The notes under the pieces: generated by a model | Told to the model about the DNA's origin: nothing | The model's input: the letters and a program-made list of their open reading frames with translations, nothing else | Databases searched by the model: none | Program-made: the position numbers and the translations under genes | In this document: positions 48,100-60,689 of the stretch, piece by piece | Layout: each line of letters begins with the position of its first letter | Position numbering within the stretch: the first letter of the stretch is position 1 | Source of the DNA: Lumnitzera littorea | Taxonomy: Eukaryota > Streptophyta > Magnoliopsida > Myrtales > Combretaceae | DNA length: 64,000 bases | Direction of reading: 5' to 3' | Assembly: GCA_024138015.1 (NCBI GenBank) | Contig: JAMXBB010000003.1 | Location: 30,602,392 to 30,666,391, forward strand

Positions 48100-48718
48100 A
48101 GCCATCCTCCATATGATACTTGTCCGCCATCCTCTTATCGACGCACTACGAAATTAGGGGTCTAAAGTATAGATCCTCGGAGTATTGTTCTTTGATACTT
48201 GCAAACCCAAATAGTCTGGTCTGCAGTTATGATAAAAGCGCATACCTCTTCAAAAGACCATTTACAACTACGTTGCTCTTTCCCTATTTATACTTTATTA
48301 CAAAATTGAATCTTTTAAGGAATTCAACCTATCTCGCCTACCACTTCGATAACTTGGTTTGACTTTGGAGGTACCTCAGTGACTTATGATCAGTATATAT
48401 GACAAATTCTCTCGATAGCAAATAATGTTGCTATACTTGCATTGCTCAAATCAGTGACAAAAGTTCCTTGTCATATATGAAGTAGTTTAGTTGTGGTCCT
48501 TGGAGCTTCTCACTATGGAAAGCAATTGGTTAGCCTTCTTGCATTAGGATAACGCATATTCCAATGCCCAATGCGTTGCATTCCAGCTCAAAAATTTTGT
48601 TGAAGTCAGGTAGTACTAACACCGGGGCGGAGGTCAATCTTTCTTTTATCTCCGTGAAACTCCTCTCCTCCCTTTCTCCCTATCGGAAGCTGGTGTTCTT
48701 CTTTGTTAACTCGGTAAG
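48100..48718 (-). pseudogene. B2 RNase H remnant
   Basis: Minus-strand fragments match Ty3/gypsy RNase H: FDKIFELECNALGIGICVILMQEG near 48540-48610 (family F..D.SG.GIGAVL.Q), LSYMTRNFCH near 48460 and KYGKSNVVVNGLLKR near 48240-48290. This is the region missing from B1. Confidence 0.75.
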
Positions 48719-49420
48719 TGGTGTAGTGAAGGTGCTGAAATTCCTAATACATCTTCTATAAAACGAAGCTAATCCATAGAAACTTCTCACGTTGGCATAA
48801 GAAGTAGGAGTCGGCCACTCGACAATTACTCGAATCTTTTCATCTTTGACTTGCAAGCCTTCTCTACTAACTACATAGCACAAGAATACCACTTTCTCCT
48901 AGCGAAAGCAACATTTCTTTAAATTGCCGAATAGTCTTTTGGCACAGAAGATATCTAGGGCTACTCTGAGATGTTTACAATGACTCGGCATGTTAGCACT
49001 GTAGACAAGGATGTTGTCAAAGTACATTACGATACACTTCCTTATGAGAAGTCTCAGTACATGGTTCATAAGTCTCATAAAAGTGCTCAAAGCATTAGAC
49101 AAGTCAAAGGCCCTGACCATTCATTTGTAAAGTCCATGTCGAGTCTTGAACACAGTCTTCCACTCGTCTCTTAGCCTCACGTGGATTTGATAGTAGCTAG
49201 ATTTAAGATCAATCTTGCTAAAAATCTTGGCTTTACTAAGTTCATCTAACATGTCTTCTAGCCTTAGGATTGGATACTCGTATTTGATCATGATCTTATT
49301 TACAGCTCGACTATCGATACACATTCACTAGGTTCTATCCTTCTTTGGCACTAAAAGTGCAAGTACAACACAAGGGTTGAGACTCTCTCTTACATAGCCT
49401 CTCTCTAGTAACTCATTGAC
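48719..49420 (-). pseudogene. B2 reverse transcriptase remnant
   Basis: 49121-49324 gives [28 protein letters not shown] and KIDLKSSYYQI; 48899-49120 gives SNALSTFMRLMNHVL and the catalytic box YFDNILVYS; 48680-48892 gives FLCYVVSREGLQV and SFYGLASFYRR. The second Asp of YxDD is Asn. Stops separate the three frames. Confidence 0.88.
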
Positions 49421-51411
49421 TTAACGTTGGAGTTTAGAAGCCTGCTTGGGATTCATCCGATAAGCTAACTTATTTGGTATTGCGGTGCTGGGTACTAGGT
49501 CAATGCAGTGCTCTATGCCTTGACTTGGGGGCAAGCCCTCAGGTAGCTGTTTTGGGAATAGGTCGGCATATTTATCTAACAACTCCTTAACTTCCTGAGG
49601 TAACTCACCCCGTTCCTTTATTTCTAGTAGTCACCTGACTAACTTGAGGGTTGGCTCATTAGTATTGATGGCCTCTTGTAGCTCGGCTGTACTTATCACC
49701 AGAGCCTTCTTCGATCCATAAGCAAGTTTCGTCTGCAACTTGTGAACTTCTCTTAGCGGCATCAGGTTTAGTGTGATCTTCCGATTGTCTTTCTCGAACA
49801 TATAAGTGTTCATGTAGCTGCCATGCATAACTTTCCTGTTAAACAACTACGGGCTTCTTAGCAACATGTGGGAAGCGCATATGGGTAGTACGTCGCAAAG
49901 AATTTGGTTGGAGTAATTCCCTATAGTAATCGGTAGTAGTATTTGGCAAGTGACATGTAATGTTCCTTTCTTACTCAACTAGTGCAACATGTACAGTCTC
50001 AGATGTGTAACAATCGGTAACTTCAATTTTGAAACAAGATCGGTTGATGCTACATTGATGCAGCTTCCACTATCTACGATGAGAGCACACATTTGATCAT
50101 TCACCTTGTAGGTGGGATGGAATAAATTCTCTCTTTACTCCTCTTCTCACGAGGGTTCCATGTTCATAGTGCATCGAACAACCATGAGTAACTGATCTAA
50201 GTCCTCAAGAAATACGTCATCTTCAATCAGTTCTTTCTCGACAGGAAACTCCTCCTCCTCCTCTGGTTCCTCATTAATGCTTTCTACTTTTAGCTTCGGG
50301 ATGTCTCCTTTGATGACCATCGTCCTTTGATTTGAGCACTAAGCAGCGATGTGTTTGAACCTTTGACACTTAAAACACTTGATCTAACTGGTCTTCCTAC
50401 AAAACGCTTACCCCTTTTCATAAGTTCGGGTTGGCACTTCACCATTAGGTCGGTTTTTTTGCTTGGCTCTTACATCAACCTTTCTACTCGGCTTTGTACT
50501 CGACTAAACTTGATAACTTGCATGTTCGAGTCGGCTAGTTGTGGCAATACTTAGCTCCTTCTTTGCCTTTTTATGCATTAGGCAATCCTAACAGCTTCAT
50601 CCATTGTGTCAAATTGTTAGAGCTCTACAATGTCTCGAATGTCTCCTCTTAACCCAGTAATGAATCTTGAGAGTGTTCAAGTTGGTGGCTCCTCTACTTC
50701 GCAACGTATCATAAGTATTTGAAAGTCTTGAACATACTCATCGATTATTTAGCCTCCTTGTCTTAGCTCCTAAAGCTGAGTAAAAGTGTCTTGGAGATAG
50801 GTTTTCAACACGAATCTATTTCTAAGTGTCCTCTTCATCTCTGGCCAAGTATTAATCTCTTGATAACCCTTTCGTCTCCTTATGGCTTGAAAATTCTTTC
50901 ACCATATGGCGACATATCCAAAGAACTCAATAGTAGCAGTTCTCACCTTCTCATAATTCTCGTATTAACAATAATCAAACATACACTTTACCTTCTCTTC
51001 CCATTCCATATATTTATCAGCATTCCCAGATCTATTGAAACTTGGAATTTAAAGCTTCACATGGTTAGATGCTCTGGGAACTCGTACTTGCTCTTCTTTA
51101 AAATACTCTTCTTCCTCTTCATCAAGTTCCTTCAGGTCTATTCTTTGCCTTACTTATCCGCCAACTCCTCCACCTTGAATAGGTTGAGCTAGGTTCTAAC
51201 CTCTAATAGGTTGAGTAGCTTAGAGAGTGTTTTGTGCGACCTTAGTGAGTCAGTAAGACAATGTAGGAACAGCTCGAGTCAAATCTACTAAGAGGTTAGC
51301 TACCTCATCAAGCTTCTCGTCAGTACTTTTGGGAGTTCCCTAAAACTGTTGTCCATGGTGGACAACTCCACTGTCATCACCCGTACCAACATTCATACTT
51401 GGGTCTCTCAT
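49421..51411 (-). pseudogene. B2 gag and protease remnant
   Basis: Gag start at 51411 (MRDPSMNVGTGDDSGVVHHG) followed closely by a stop. The same order as B1: acidic segment, gag domain (50700-51100), zinc-knuckle area at about 50330-50400, acidic linker (NEEPEEEEE, about 50245-50280), and the protease with an intact ALIVDSGSC active site (about 50060-50095). The ORF at 49631-49846 is the protease-RT linker. Broken by stops and frameshifts. Confidence 0.8.
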
Positions 51412-51560
51412 TTTTCCTCACAGATTCAATGTTCAAACAAACACTTCATGAATTTGACAGTTAACAACACAGCAGTTAATTGAACATACTAACTTGCTCA
51501 TGCAAAACAGAGTATAATAGAACTTCAAGAAGAACTACTACAATTCATACAAAACCTCCA

Positions 51561-51571
51561 CTCTGATACCA
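51561..51571 (-). other. B2 primer binding site
   Basis: TGGTATCAGAG on the minus strand, three bases from the 5' LTR, as in B1. Confidence 0.9.
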
Positions 51572-51574
51572 AGA

Positions 51575-52384
51575 TGTTGTGAACTGTAACCAAGAACAGA
51601 CAAGGTTGGTCACTGAAGGGGTTAAGATTGCAGAAAGCTCAAAAAAGGAATAATGGGGAAAGTGCAAAAGGGTAAAATGAAGAATGAAATAGTAAGCAAA
51701 ACCCATGAACAGCTCCAAAGGATATGACACACTAATAATTTGGTGAGGTTATTCGTCACCTAACCTTATTTAAGGGAAAGGATAAGAGTGTTGTTGAGAG
51801 TAAACAAACAATGTTTACGCAAGGAAGAAAAAGCACTTAAAAGTGTATTAAGAATGATCTGACGTCTATAGCTATAAGTATAATGATATTTATACCCATA
51901 AGCCAAGGTAATTTGAATAAAAAGGAAAAGACCAAAAGGGCATTTCCTAAGGAAGTAAAATCAAGATACAAAAGGGTAAAAATGAATATACAAGAAAAAT
52001 AATAATTGGTGCAACAGATTCTACATATGATACTATACATGTGGTGATCCTACATTGGCAAGGTTGTTAGAAGATACGGGCAAAAATGTATGAACAGCTA
52101 GCTTATCCGAGTAAGGACGACTTTGTCAGTCCAGAGTCTCTCTTTCTCGACTTCTCGGCAAGGAAGATGCTGAGTAATTGGTTGGCTCGGGCGGGAGATA
52201 ATAACCTTCTATTCAGCACATTACAGAAAGATGAGCAGTCATACGACTTGGCATGAAGGGAGACTCGGCAAGGAGGTACCCAACTTTGGCAAGGGTTGGT
52301 TGGAATAGTAGAATTTGTTGGGTTAATCTCTCTAGTCTTTAGGTTCGGCTGCGAGTCAAGGGTTCAGCAGCCTGATTCCCATCA
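51575..52384 (-). repeat. B2 5' LTR
   Basis: 810 bp from tgttgtgaactg to gattcccatca, with canonical TG...CA ends. Compared with the left LTR it lacks the 276-bp duplication and a ~30-bp stretch near 51734. Confidence 0.88.
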
Positions 52385-53843
52385 ATATCAATGATAATTT
52401 CCTAGCTATCATGTCCTTTATCCACCACTACAACATGTATTGATAATAGTTTCCTAACTATCACCACTTGCACTTGTTGCCTTAACCAAACTCAACAACA
52501 GTATGTTACTACTCCTCGATTTTTAATTTGCTATCGTAATCAACTAATAGTATACAATCGGGCAAGATAAGGTTTGCATCTTAGCCTCGTATTCTATCTT
52601 CCCTTATTATCATTGCCATTTTTTCTTACTCGTATATAATTTGAACTTTAACCTATTAGTACTCAAAGGATCTTATTCAATGTTTTGTTTATTGTTTATT
52701 CAATTAAGAGTAGAGATGAAGAACTTTAGTAGTGACTCTTATCAAAGTGCATGGTGCTTCTTTCCCTTGGTAGATAACCTTTGAATTTGTATCTTCATTG
52801 TAACGTTTGACGTTTAACATGTGATGTGATTAAATTCTTCTTTTAGCGATGATGGTCGTCATTTTCCTTGTTTAGCTCTAATGCCTCCTTTCTTTCTTTT
52901 CACATCACTTTAAATATTTGTCTCATCTTCTTTAATGTATTGACTTTCGATCTTTTGATTTAACTTCCAAAAAGGATGGAAGCCAAAGAATTCTTCTTTA
53001 TCAAGTATGGTTCCTGAAGTTTGTTGATGAAGCTAGCCTCATCGTAGCAAGTTACCATATCTCTCTTTGGCTACGCATTTATATATATATATGTATGTAT
53101 GAATGAAAGTATTTCTATGTTGTCACAAAATCCTTTGTAGTGATCTGTCTTTAGCTGACGAATATTTGCCTTACTTATTAAGGTCATTGATATATTGCTT
53201 CATAATCCAAAATTTGCTAGACATCTAGACGTATGTGTGTGCAGATAGTTGTTCAATCATCATAGGCACCTAGTATCGATGATATCATTTACAGTGCTAG
53301 CCATATACTCTTGATTGCTTCATGTCTTCAATTATGGCTTAATTTTTTCTTTTTCCTCATTATTTCATGTGAATTGACCACTGCATGGATAGGGATTTTT
53401 TCCTACACCCACCTACTACCCCACCCCACAGCGTAACCACAACCCCCCTTCCTCCCCCCCCCACACACACACACACATTTAGCTTTTCGACAAGTTAAAT
53501 AAATATTATGTATGACCTAGCTTGGATGATGATCAAGTTTTGATGGTAGTGGGTGCATTCGGATCGCACTCTCAACAGTTAGTCCTTTGGGGAATAAAGT
53601 ATGTAATTCCATCCACATCACCAAAGCTTTGCCTTTGACTCAAGAAAAACCAATATGATCCTAACATTATCCATAAAGAAAGTACCCGTTCTCTTTTTCT
53701 TTCTTTATTTGTTTTCCCTTCATGCTTGTCAATTTATATGCCAACGACACATGGTGGGTGAATTGCATATTAATGCTTACATTATGGCTAAATTGGATCC
53801 TAAGCTTGTACACAATGATCCTAAATTATTAAATATGAAAAGT

Positions 53844-53844
<1 letters not shown>

Positions 53845-53893
<49 letters not shown>
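53845..53893. repeat. (CT)15(AT)9 compound microsatellite
   Basis: Uninterrupted CT then AT dinucleotides. Confidence 0.95.
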
Positions 53894-53894
<1 letters not shown>

Positions 53895-54237
53895 GTATGT
53901 ATTAATACTAATTCCCTAACGTATCGATTCATATTCTCTTTTGATTTGTCTAATCTCTTAAACTTGTCCTTCTCTTCTCTTCCCTTTTGATTGTTGCTTT
54001 ATTCGCATGCCCTTTCTTTCTTTCTTTCTTCTTCTTCTTTTCTTTTCCCCTTCTTTTCTTGCCTCCTTGTTCAATAAATTTTCGTAAGCCTCCTAGTATT
54101 TAGGGACTTAGTGAACACAGCCTAAATACACATCACAAGTTAAGCGAGCTGCAATAACCGCATTCTGCCATTATCACCTTTTCAACTTGCCTTCTATTTT
54201 TGCGCAATTTCAACAAGACACTTGAAAACTAAGTATC

Positions 54238-54355
54238 CATAATCGCATTTAGCTGTTGTAGAGCTTAGTGACTAGATGAGAGTACATAATCACATTCAAC
54301 CATTGTGGAACTTAGCGACTAAATGAATGTGTACAATCGCATTCACCGTTGTCAC
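54238..54355. repeat. 47-bp tandem repeat, 2.5 copies
   Basis: 54238-54284, 54285-54331 and a partial third copy share cataatcgcattyarc.rttgt, agcttagygactaratga. Confidence 0.88.
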
Positions 54356-54819
54356 ACTTACATTGTTGTATGGAGTCCTTATTTGCTTGCAACATGTCTA
54401 TTCTACCAACATCATAACGTCACCTATTGATTGTATCATGTACTCCTTGTACTCCCTCTTTTTCTCCTTCTTCTTCCTTTATTTATTTATTATTATTATT
54501 TTTAAATCCAAGCTTTGCTATCTTGATGTGTTTCTTTATTGTAATACCATCATGCTTCATTAATTACCCTAGTTCGTACTCAATTTAACCTTAAATATGG
54601 ACTTCTCATGCAAATAGCTTCACATTATATAAAATTCTCATCTTGTAAGCAACATATGAACTATCCTGTGTTGACTATGTAATCATGCTATATCTTGTAT
54701 TTGCATTACCTCATATTAATGGCCTTAGATTTTTTTATCATGTTATATTCATTGGTGTGTCATCTTTTGATTAAACCTATCTTTCTTTCTTCTTCGACTT
54801 TGTTGGTCCCATATAAGAT

Positions 54820-57177
54820 ATTAAGAGGGGGGTGATTTGATATCTTTAAATTTTTGAAAACTTTTTCGTTAAAAATGAAGTTACCCTTCTTAACAACTTA
54901 TAATGGTAAATAGTGATAATTTAATGATTCAATGCATAACAGATAATAAACAAAATTAAAAGAGTATAAGGAAGGAGAATATTATGCAGAGATTTTATAG
55001 AGCTTTGGCCTTCTATCTACTATTTTCTTCCAACTCCATTGTTAGAGACCCGATCTACTTCACTGGTGTTGTTCTACTTGATCTACTAAAACAAATCACA
55101 AACATATTACAAGCATTTGTCACAATGACTTTGTAACACTCTGCTCTACCTATTTAGCTTATCAACAATCTAGGCTATCAACAATCTAGGCTAATATAGA
55201 TCTATAGAGTACAAATTATCTTTTCTTTACAATACAATATTGAGATTATAAATAAGAACAAAAGTACAAGTCTCAAATAATTTTGCACTTGAAAGAAGTA
55301 ATATTTTGTTATAGAACTTTGATTTGGTGCAGCTCTTTGAAGAAGTATCTAAAGAACTTTCTGAAGCTTTCAAAAGGTAAAAATTGATTAAGAATTTTTT
55401 ATGCAACGATAGTATTTCTTTAAAGTTATGTGTCTTAACGTTTTGAATCCTTCTTCCTTTTATATTGACTTTTTCCCACGGTTAAAAAGTTTGAAGATTT
55501 TCTCTACTTCCATAATTATCCAACCGTTAGTTATTTTTAGATAATTCCATAGATATTTTTATGAGAAGATCTTGGTCATTTAAATTTCAAAACAACTCTC
55601 CTTAATTTATTTAAATCAGATAAACTTCAGTCAGTAACCATCAGATAAGCTTCTATTTTGATTTTGAAAAGATCAGCTTTTGTTAGCTATTTCCGGATAA
55701 GCCTTATATTCAAGATTTGAAATCCCATAAAATTTGAATCAACGTTATCCATATCCGTTCTTATACATATCTTAATTTATCCAAATATATTTTCTCTTAA
55801 AATAAATCCCTAAGGATCATGATTCCATCTTGAGTGAAATGGGATTAAATGTATTTTCTTAATACACTTAATCTAGTAGGGCTAGGTCTTCAATAATCCA
55901 AATCTGATTAAAATTAATATTTCACGTAAGTTTCTAGACCTACCTTCTGAATATCCTTTTAAAGAGTATCAGCCTTCATTTCTTATAAGTTTCTAAACAA
56001 GCTTTTGAAGAGCTGTACGAATTCTTTTTATAAGAGCTTCTGTAATACTTTCTGAAGACTTTCTAAAATAGTTTATTTTCAAATAGTTTGGAGCTTCTAA
56101 ATAAGCTCTTGAATGTGACTTAAATATGCGAAAATATAGTTTCTGAAAAACCATTTGTAAGCTTATACTCTTAAAGATTCATTAGCTTTTAACCCTTTTT
56201 GTTATCATTAAAATGTTATGAGAGATATTTAACAAACTTTCGATTCCAATGCCTGTTATTGTGTACTTGAACTTTTTTTTTTTTTTTTTTTTTGCTAACT
56301 CTATCTTGATTTTTGTTGTATTCTACGAATAAGCACAAGCTTTCTAATTGTTGAAGTCCAATTGATCTTTATCTCTTTCTCCTCCTCCAATGATGGTGAT
56401 AGCAACAGCAATTTTCTGTCACTCAGCCACTTTCAAGGTTTAAAAGTGATTTAAGCACCATAACACAAGTACCGACAAATTGGAGGATGTCATAATATAC
56501 TAAGACGATTGTGTATTGCAAGTGCCTTTACCTTAAGATGAATGATTTAGCGTAACTATTATGAAGGATTTGTTCTCAAAACATATAAAGAAGCATAGCG
56601 TCTTGCACAGTTCCTCTTACTAAGAGGATTCCGCACTTCATAAAACAAAAGCCCTTCAAAGTATAGAACTTAGGGGAAGGAGCTTTTGTCTGTCATTTGA
56701 TGGTGTGTAGTGGTAGGATGAGCCAACAACTCTTATAGCCCCCACTCCCTTAGGCTACTATAAAAAATTAAGTATTGTAATGAAGTCCTTAAGTTAATAA
56801 TGGCTATAGTAACTTGGAGAAGTGCATGACTTGTCTTTAGGGTAGAGCATCAATTGCATATGAGCCATTAGGCTAGGTTGTTGGCAATATATGTATGCTC
56901 ATAAGTTATCACTTATGATAATAGGCATCAAATTAAGCCATTCATTATAATCCTTGAGATCACATGATTATAACTTATCCATGATGTAATCAAATATTCC
57001 TCATCAATGAAGATGAAATTTATTTTTATATATATTTACTTCTTAGTACTTGCTTGCTTTCACAAATGTGTCCCAATAATCATGAGTTAGAACAAGAGCT
57101 CCATGTTGGTATTCTTTAATTCATGTAACAAGTGCATCATATGCATGTGACATGTAGCATTGTGAAGTGACGTACTG
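54820..57177. other. Probable transposon-derived DNA, family unknown
   Basis: At 54822-54836 the run taagaggggggtgat looks like a polypurine tract joined to an element end. A stretch with gcagagattttatagagctttgg follows (54985-55010), of a type I associate with plant interspersed repeats, but I cannot name it. Poly-T at 56273-56293. No coding region. Confidence 0.4.
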
Positions 57178-57250
57178 TAAGGCGTTGCACGTTACAAGCC
57201 ATCACACGCTACAAGGCGACGCGTTGCAAAGCATCGCATGCTGTGAAGTG
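57178..57250. repeat. GC-rich short imperfect repeats
   Basis: A 70-bp island with ggcgttgca, gacgcgttgcaaagcatcgca and related words stands out from the AT-rich surroundings. Confidence 0.6.
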
Positions 57251-57719
57251 CTATATCATATGGTATCAGCATCACAATGAATTATTGAGAATTCTTTCTT
57301 TGTATTCAAGCCCATAGATGGTCATCTTAGTTGATGCATCATTCTATTGAGATGTTCATAGGTAGATAAAACACTACCCACATGATCATGATGATGAATT
57401 AGTTGCTAGTCCATCTCTATCCTTTTACGTATCGCATTAACTGCTCTTCTTCCCTCAATTACTAATGAGTTCTAATAAAAGGCATAATGACTATAGGGTG
57501 AAAATTATTCTTATTTTGAAAACATTATGCACTTAAAAGAAAGAGCAACATTATCAAAGAGGAATCCTTGGTCTTAAGGAGCAAATGGATGGGGTGCCAA
57601 TATCGTTTGACTTTAGGGATGTGAGCAAACATCACTTGCTAAGGATAATGCTTTGTTATAAGACCACAGTAGTAGTTGCAAAAACATTGCCTAAACTTAA
57701 GCATCAAAAGGAATATGCC

Positions 57720-58225
57720 AAGGCATGACTTAGGCTTAAGGCATGATAAGTGAGATACTTAAGTGTACCCTCCCCTTATGGCATGATAATCGAGATGCTA
57801 GAGCATGGCCTGAGCTTAAAGCATGATAGTCGAGATGCTAGGACATAGCCTGGGCTTAAGACATAATAGTAGAGATGCCAAGGTATACCTTAGGCTTAAG
57901 GCATAATAGTTAAGATGCCAGGGCGTTACCTGAGCTTTAGAATTTTCTCAGATTTGTCAAAGGGGTATTTCCCACTACTTAATGGCTTAGTATGACTTTT
58001 GAAATTATTACCCAAGATTGAAGCATGAAAGGCTATGACATTACAGTAACGCTTATGCTTAAAATGTAGAAGCTAAGCTACTAAGGCATTGCCTAGTCTT
58101 AAAAGCATAGAAACTAAGATGCCAAGGCGTTACTTAGGCTTAAAAGCATGGAAGCTAAGATGCCAGGGTACTACTTAGGCTTAAAAGCATAAAAGTTAGG
58201 ATTCTAGGGCACTGCTTGAGTTTAA
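57720..58225. repeat. 40-42-bp minisatellite next to element G
   Basis: Two blocks (57720-57950 and 58022-58225), each of four to five degenerate units such as gcatgatagtcgagatgcta plus ggacatagcctgggcttaag. They are separated by about 70 bp of non-repeat sequence. Confidence 0.88.
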
Positions 58226-58249
58226 AATGAACAAAGACAAAGATTGATC

Positions 58250-59916
58250 ACAATATGAAAGTTTCATCATTGAATAGCAAAAATTGTTTTTCTTTACAAA
58301 AGAAATGATAGGGGTTGCCCCCATCTCAAAGATCTAATGAGTTACTAATCTCTGCCATAAGACTCATACGTCAACATCTAAGCATCATGAGATGGGAGTG
58401 GATTGCTTCTGACATTGTTGTCTTTGATAATGAGCTCTCCCTTTTGGAGTCTATCTTGAAATATTTGCTTTAAACTTAGACAATCTTTCATGGGATGGTC
58501 TACTGTGATATCGATAATATTTAGGGTTTCTCCTATTGTCTATTGTAAGTTGATGTTCAACCCTTGGTAATTTGATATCTTTATTTCATAGCCAACAGTC
58601 GAGAATGACATGTACCTTACTTATTAGGCATAGGAAGGGAGGAACTCTTATCGAACTCCTTTGTGTGTTACCCCTAAGTCTTTTGTTGTTCCATAAGTTT
58701 TCATCTTAAGCTAAGGAGATGGATGATGTTCATTTGTTAAGCTTTTCAAATTCTCCCCCTTGCCCAACTAAAGAGTTATTAGTCCTTCGTGCATTTTCTA
58801 CAGGGGTAGCGAAAGAATATAGAGAGAGATTCTCCAAGTATACTGCATGCTCAAAGATCATCTCTTGGATGCAAATCTTCACTAACTCTTTTTCATCATA
58901 TACATCTTGAATATCTAAGGAACATTCTTTAAAGTGCTCGATGTACTCCATTAAATCTTCCTTAGGATTTTGTCAAATCATTCCCATATCGGTGAGTGAC
59001 TCTTTCTTCAATAGAAAAAAATTTCTCCAAGAAATCTTACACATGCTCCCTTAGAAGTAACAGATCTTAGAGGGAGGTTGATATACTAGGTATAAGCTTT
59101 CTCTGTAAGAGACTTCGAAAATTCCTTCAATTTCAAATCATCATCCAACTTATAAACTATTAAAGTCTTAATAAACTTCATCGAGTGCTCCTTGGCATTT
59201 CCTTTCTTGCCATTAAACTATGAAAATTTAAGACTCACATAGTCCTTAGGATATGGTTTGTCAGTAATACACTGATTGTATGAGAGTTTAAGGTCAAACA
59301 CTCGTGTAGTTGACTTATTTTGCATCTCCTTTATGAACACATCTAAATCTTCCTTAGTTACAAATGAACCTCTTAAAGTGGATGTGGTAGCTTTAACCTA
59401 TGTAGTTGGGGTAAGATGGAGGCAACTGGTAAACCTACCTTGTATATATGCAAGATAGCGTGTGAGGACAAAGAGGGCCTCTAGTTTAGATCCTCATATC
59501 TTTTGCCTCAAGCACTGGGTTATACAAGCGTAGGGTCTAGTGTAGGGGTTTTCTCATCACTTCCATGAGTGGCATCTTCAATAATAGTAGGAGGATTGGA
59601 TGGTTGCATTGCCTAAGTAACGTGTTGCTACGTAGCATTAACAGGATTTAAGGGAATCACAACTTGTTGCACTGCAGCTATAGCAACTAAGCCGGGTGCA
59701 CATTAAGCAAACATTGCCATGAGTTGATTCAATGTTCGCGTAACTTCTTGAAGCTCATGCTCATTTGAGTGTTGTTGGGTGCATCTTCTTATATGTTGTT
59801 ACCTTGATTGGTTGCTTCTAGTGGCAACATGACTTACTTTGGAGGTTCACAATTTTCTTACTAATCTTAAGTAACACTATTGGTAAGGTCAGTTGTCTTC
59901 TTCTTACTAGGCACCA
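58250..59916 (-). pseudogene. Element G gag remnant (Ty3/gypsy, Tat-like)
   Basis: Start at 59916 (MVPSKKKTTDLTNSVT then stop). Downstream, broken minus-strand frames carry the retrotransposon gag domain: KLDDDLKLKEFSKSLTEKAYT with a stop at the conserved Trp position, then YINLP (about 59080-59165), QNPKEDLMEYIEHFKECSLD and EKELVKICIQEMI..YLENLSLYSFA (58730-58975). Near 58480-58530 comes DHPMKDCLSLKQIFQDRL, the segment after gag core in Tat-like elements. No pol follows to the left; the minisatellite begins instead. Confidence 0.78.
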
Positions 59917-59936
59917 TTGTTTGTCGACATCCTTTG

Positions 59937-59953
59937 ATCCCCAACGGAGTCAT
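59937..59953 (-). other. Element G primer-binding-like site
   Basis: The minus strand reads TGACTCCGTTGGGGATC. It matches the site after the E LTR (tgacgactctactagggac) except for a 3-base gap and transitions. It lies 20 bp before the gag start. Confidence 0.6.
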
Positions 59954-59958
59954 TAAGA

Positions 59959-60689
59959 TGTAGATGTAGGGATTTGCTTGTAGCGTGAGTCTTGCACTAT
60001 ACTTGGCCTCAAAGGAGTAACACAAAATAACATATAAAGGGTAACTTAAAGAAGAAGAAGTAAGGAGGAGAAGTAAGCAATCTTAAGGAGCGTCGAATGT
60101 ACGTGTGACAGGTGGAGGAGTTATAAAGCATCAACCTCACTATTTTAGACACAAGGTTGTGTGTTCTTCACTTTCAGCTCTATTTGATCTCTTATAATAG
60201 AAGTGTGATAGCATAACACCATTTCTTTGAATAGCTGAATTGTCCTAAATAAAGAGGAGCTCTAGAACATTTATAAAGTTAAGCCATCAACAACATCCGT
60301 TAGATCGCAATGACAATCGACGATCGAAATGACTCCTCTTATTAATGAATTCTTCAATGGTCTCTTATGAAGGCCAAGCCCATAACAAATCTCTTTATGT
60401 GCATAAACTTTCCTAAGAAAAGTTAAGAGCAAACAAACCGATTCAACGGTCTTTATTTCAAGCCTATCATATTACACTTCTCTAAGCTAACCCAAACATA
60501 TGAGCTTGACTCTTTGGGCTATGTCACTTTAACCCAAAGACAACCCAAAGAGTCAAGCCTAAATTGTTTATGGACTTAAAGTTCATATATCATTTTAACC
60601 CTCTATAGGAATCTTACTAATATGGAAACTATTAATATATTTTATGGCATATTTTTAGTTCCTTGTTAAGTGGTGTAATGAAGTCAATG
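59959..60689 (-). other. Possible element G LTR part; otherwise no gene
   Basis: On the plus strand tgtagatgtaggg begins right of the PBS-like site, as an LTR edge should, but no far end or second copy is visible. Confidence 0.4.

Larger units (their letters stand above)
45828..52384 (-). mobile_element. Ty3/gypsy retrotransposon B2, two LTRs
   Basis: Second member of the B family, minus strand: 5' LTR 51575-52384, PBS 51561-51571, gag from 51411, protease, reverse transcriptase, RNase H, integrase, 3' LTR 45828-46946. Unlike B1 it keeps the RNase H region. The five bases outside the LTRs (gactt left, atatc right) do not match, so it may have been rearranged or recombined after insertion. 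Many stops in every domain. Confidence 0.88.
52385..54819. other. Intergenic with microsatellites
   Basis: No coding region recognised. Holds a C-rich stretch with (AC)n (53400-53477), a (CT)n(AT)n run and a 47-bp tandem repeat. The open frames at 53655-53990 and 54327-54563 are built on these simple repeats. Confidence 0.65.

Noticed and set aside
53655..53990. 111-codon plus-strand frame with a hydrophobic start
   Set aside because: It runs through a (CT)n(AT)n microsatellite and shows no family motif.
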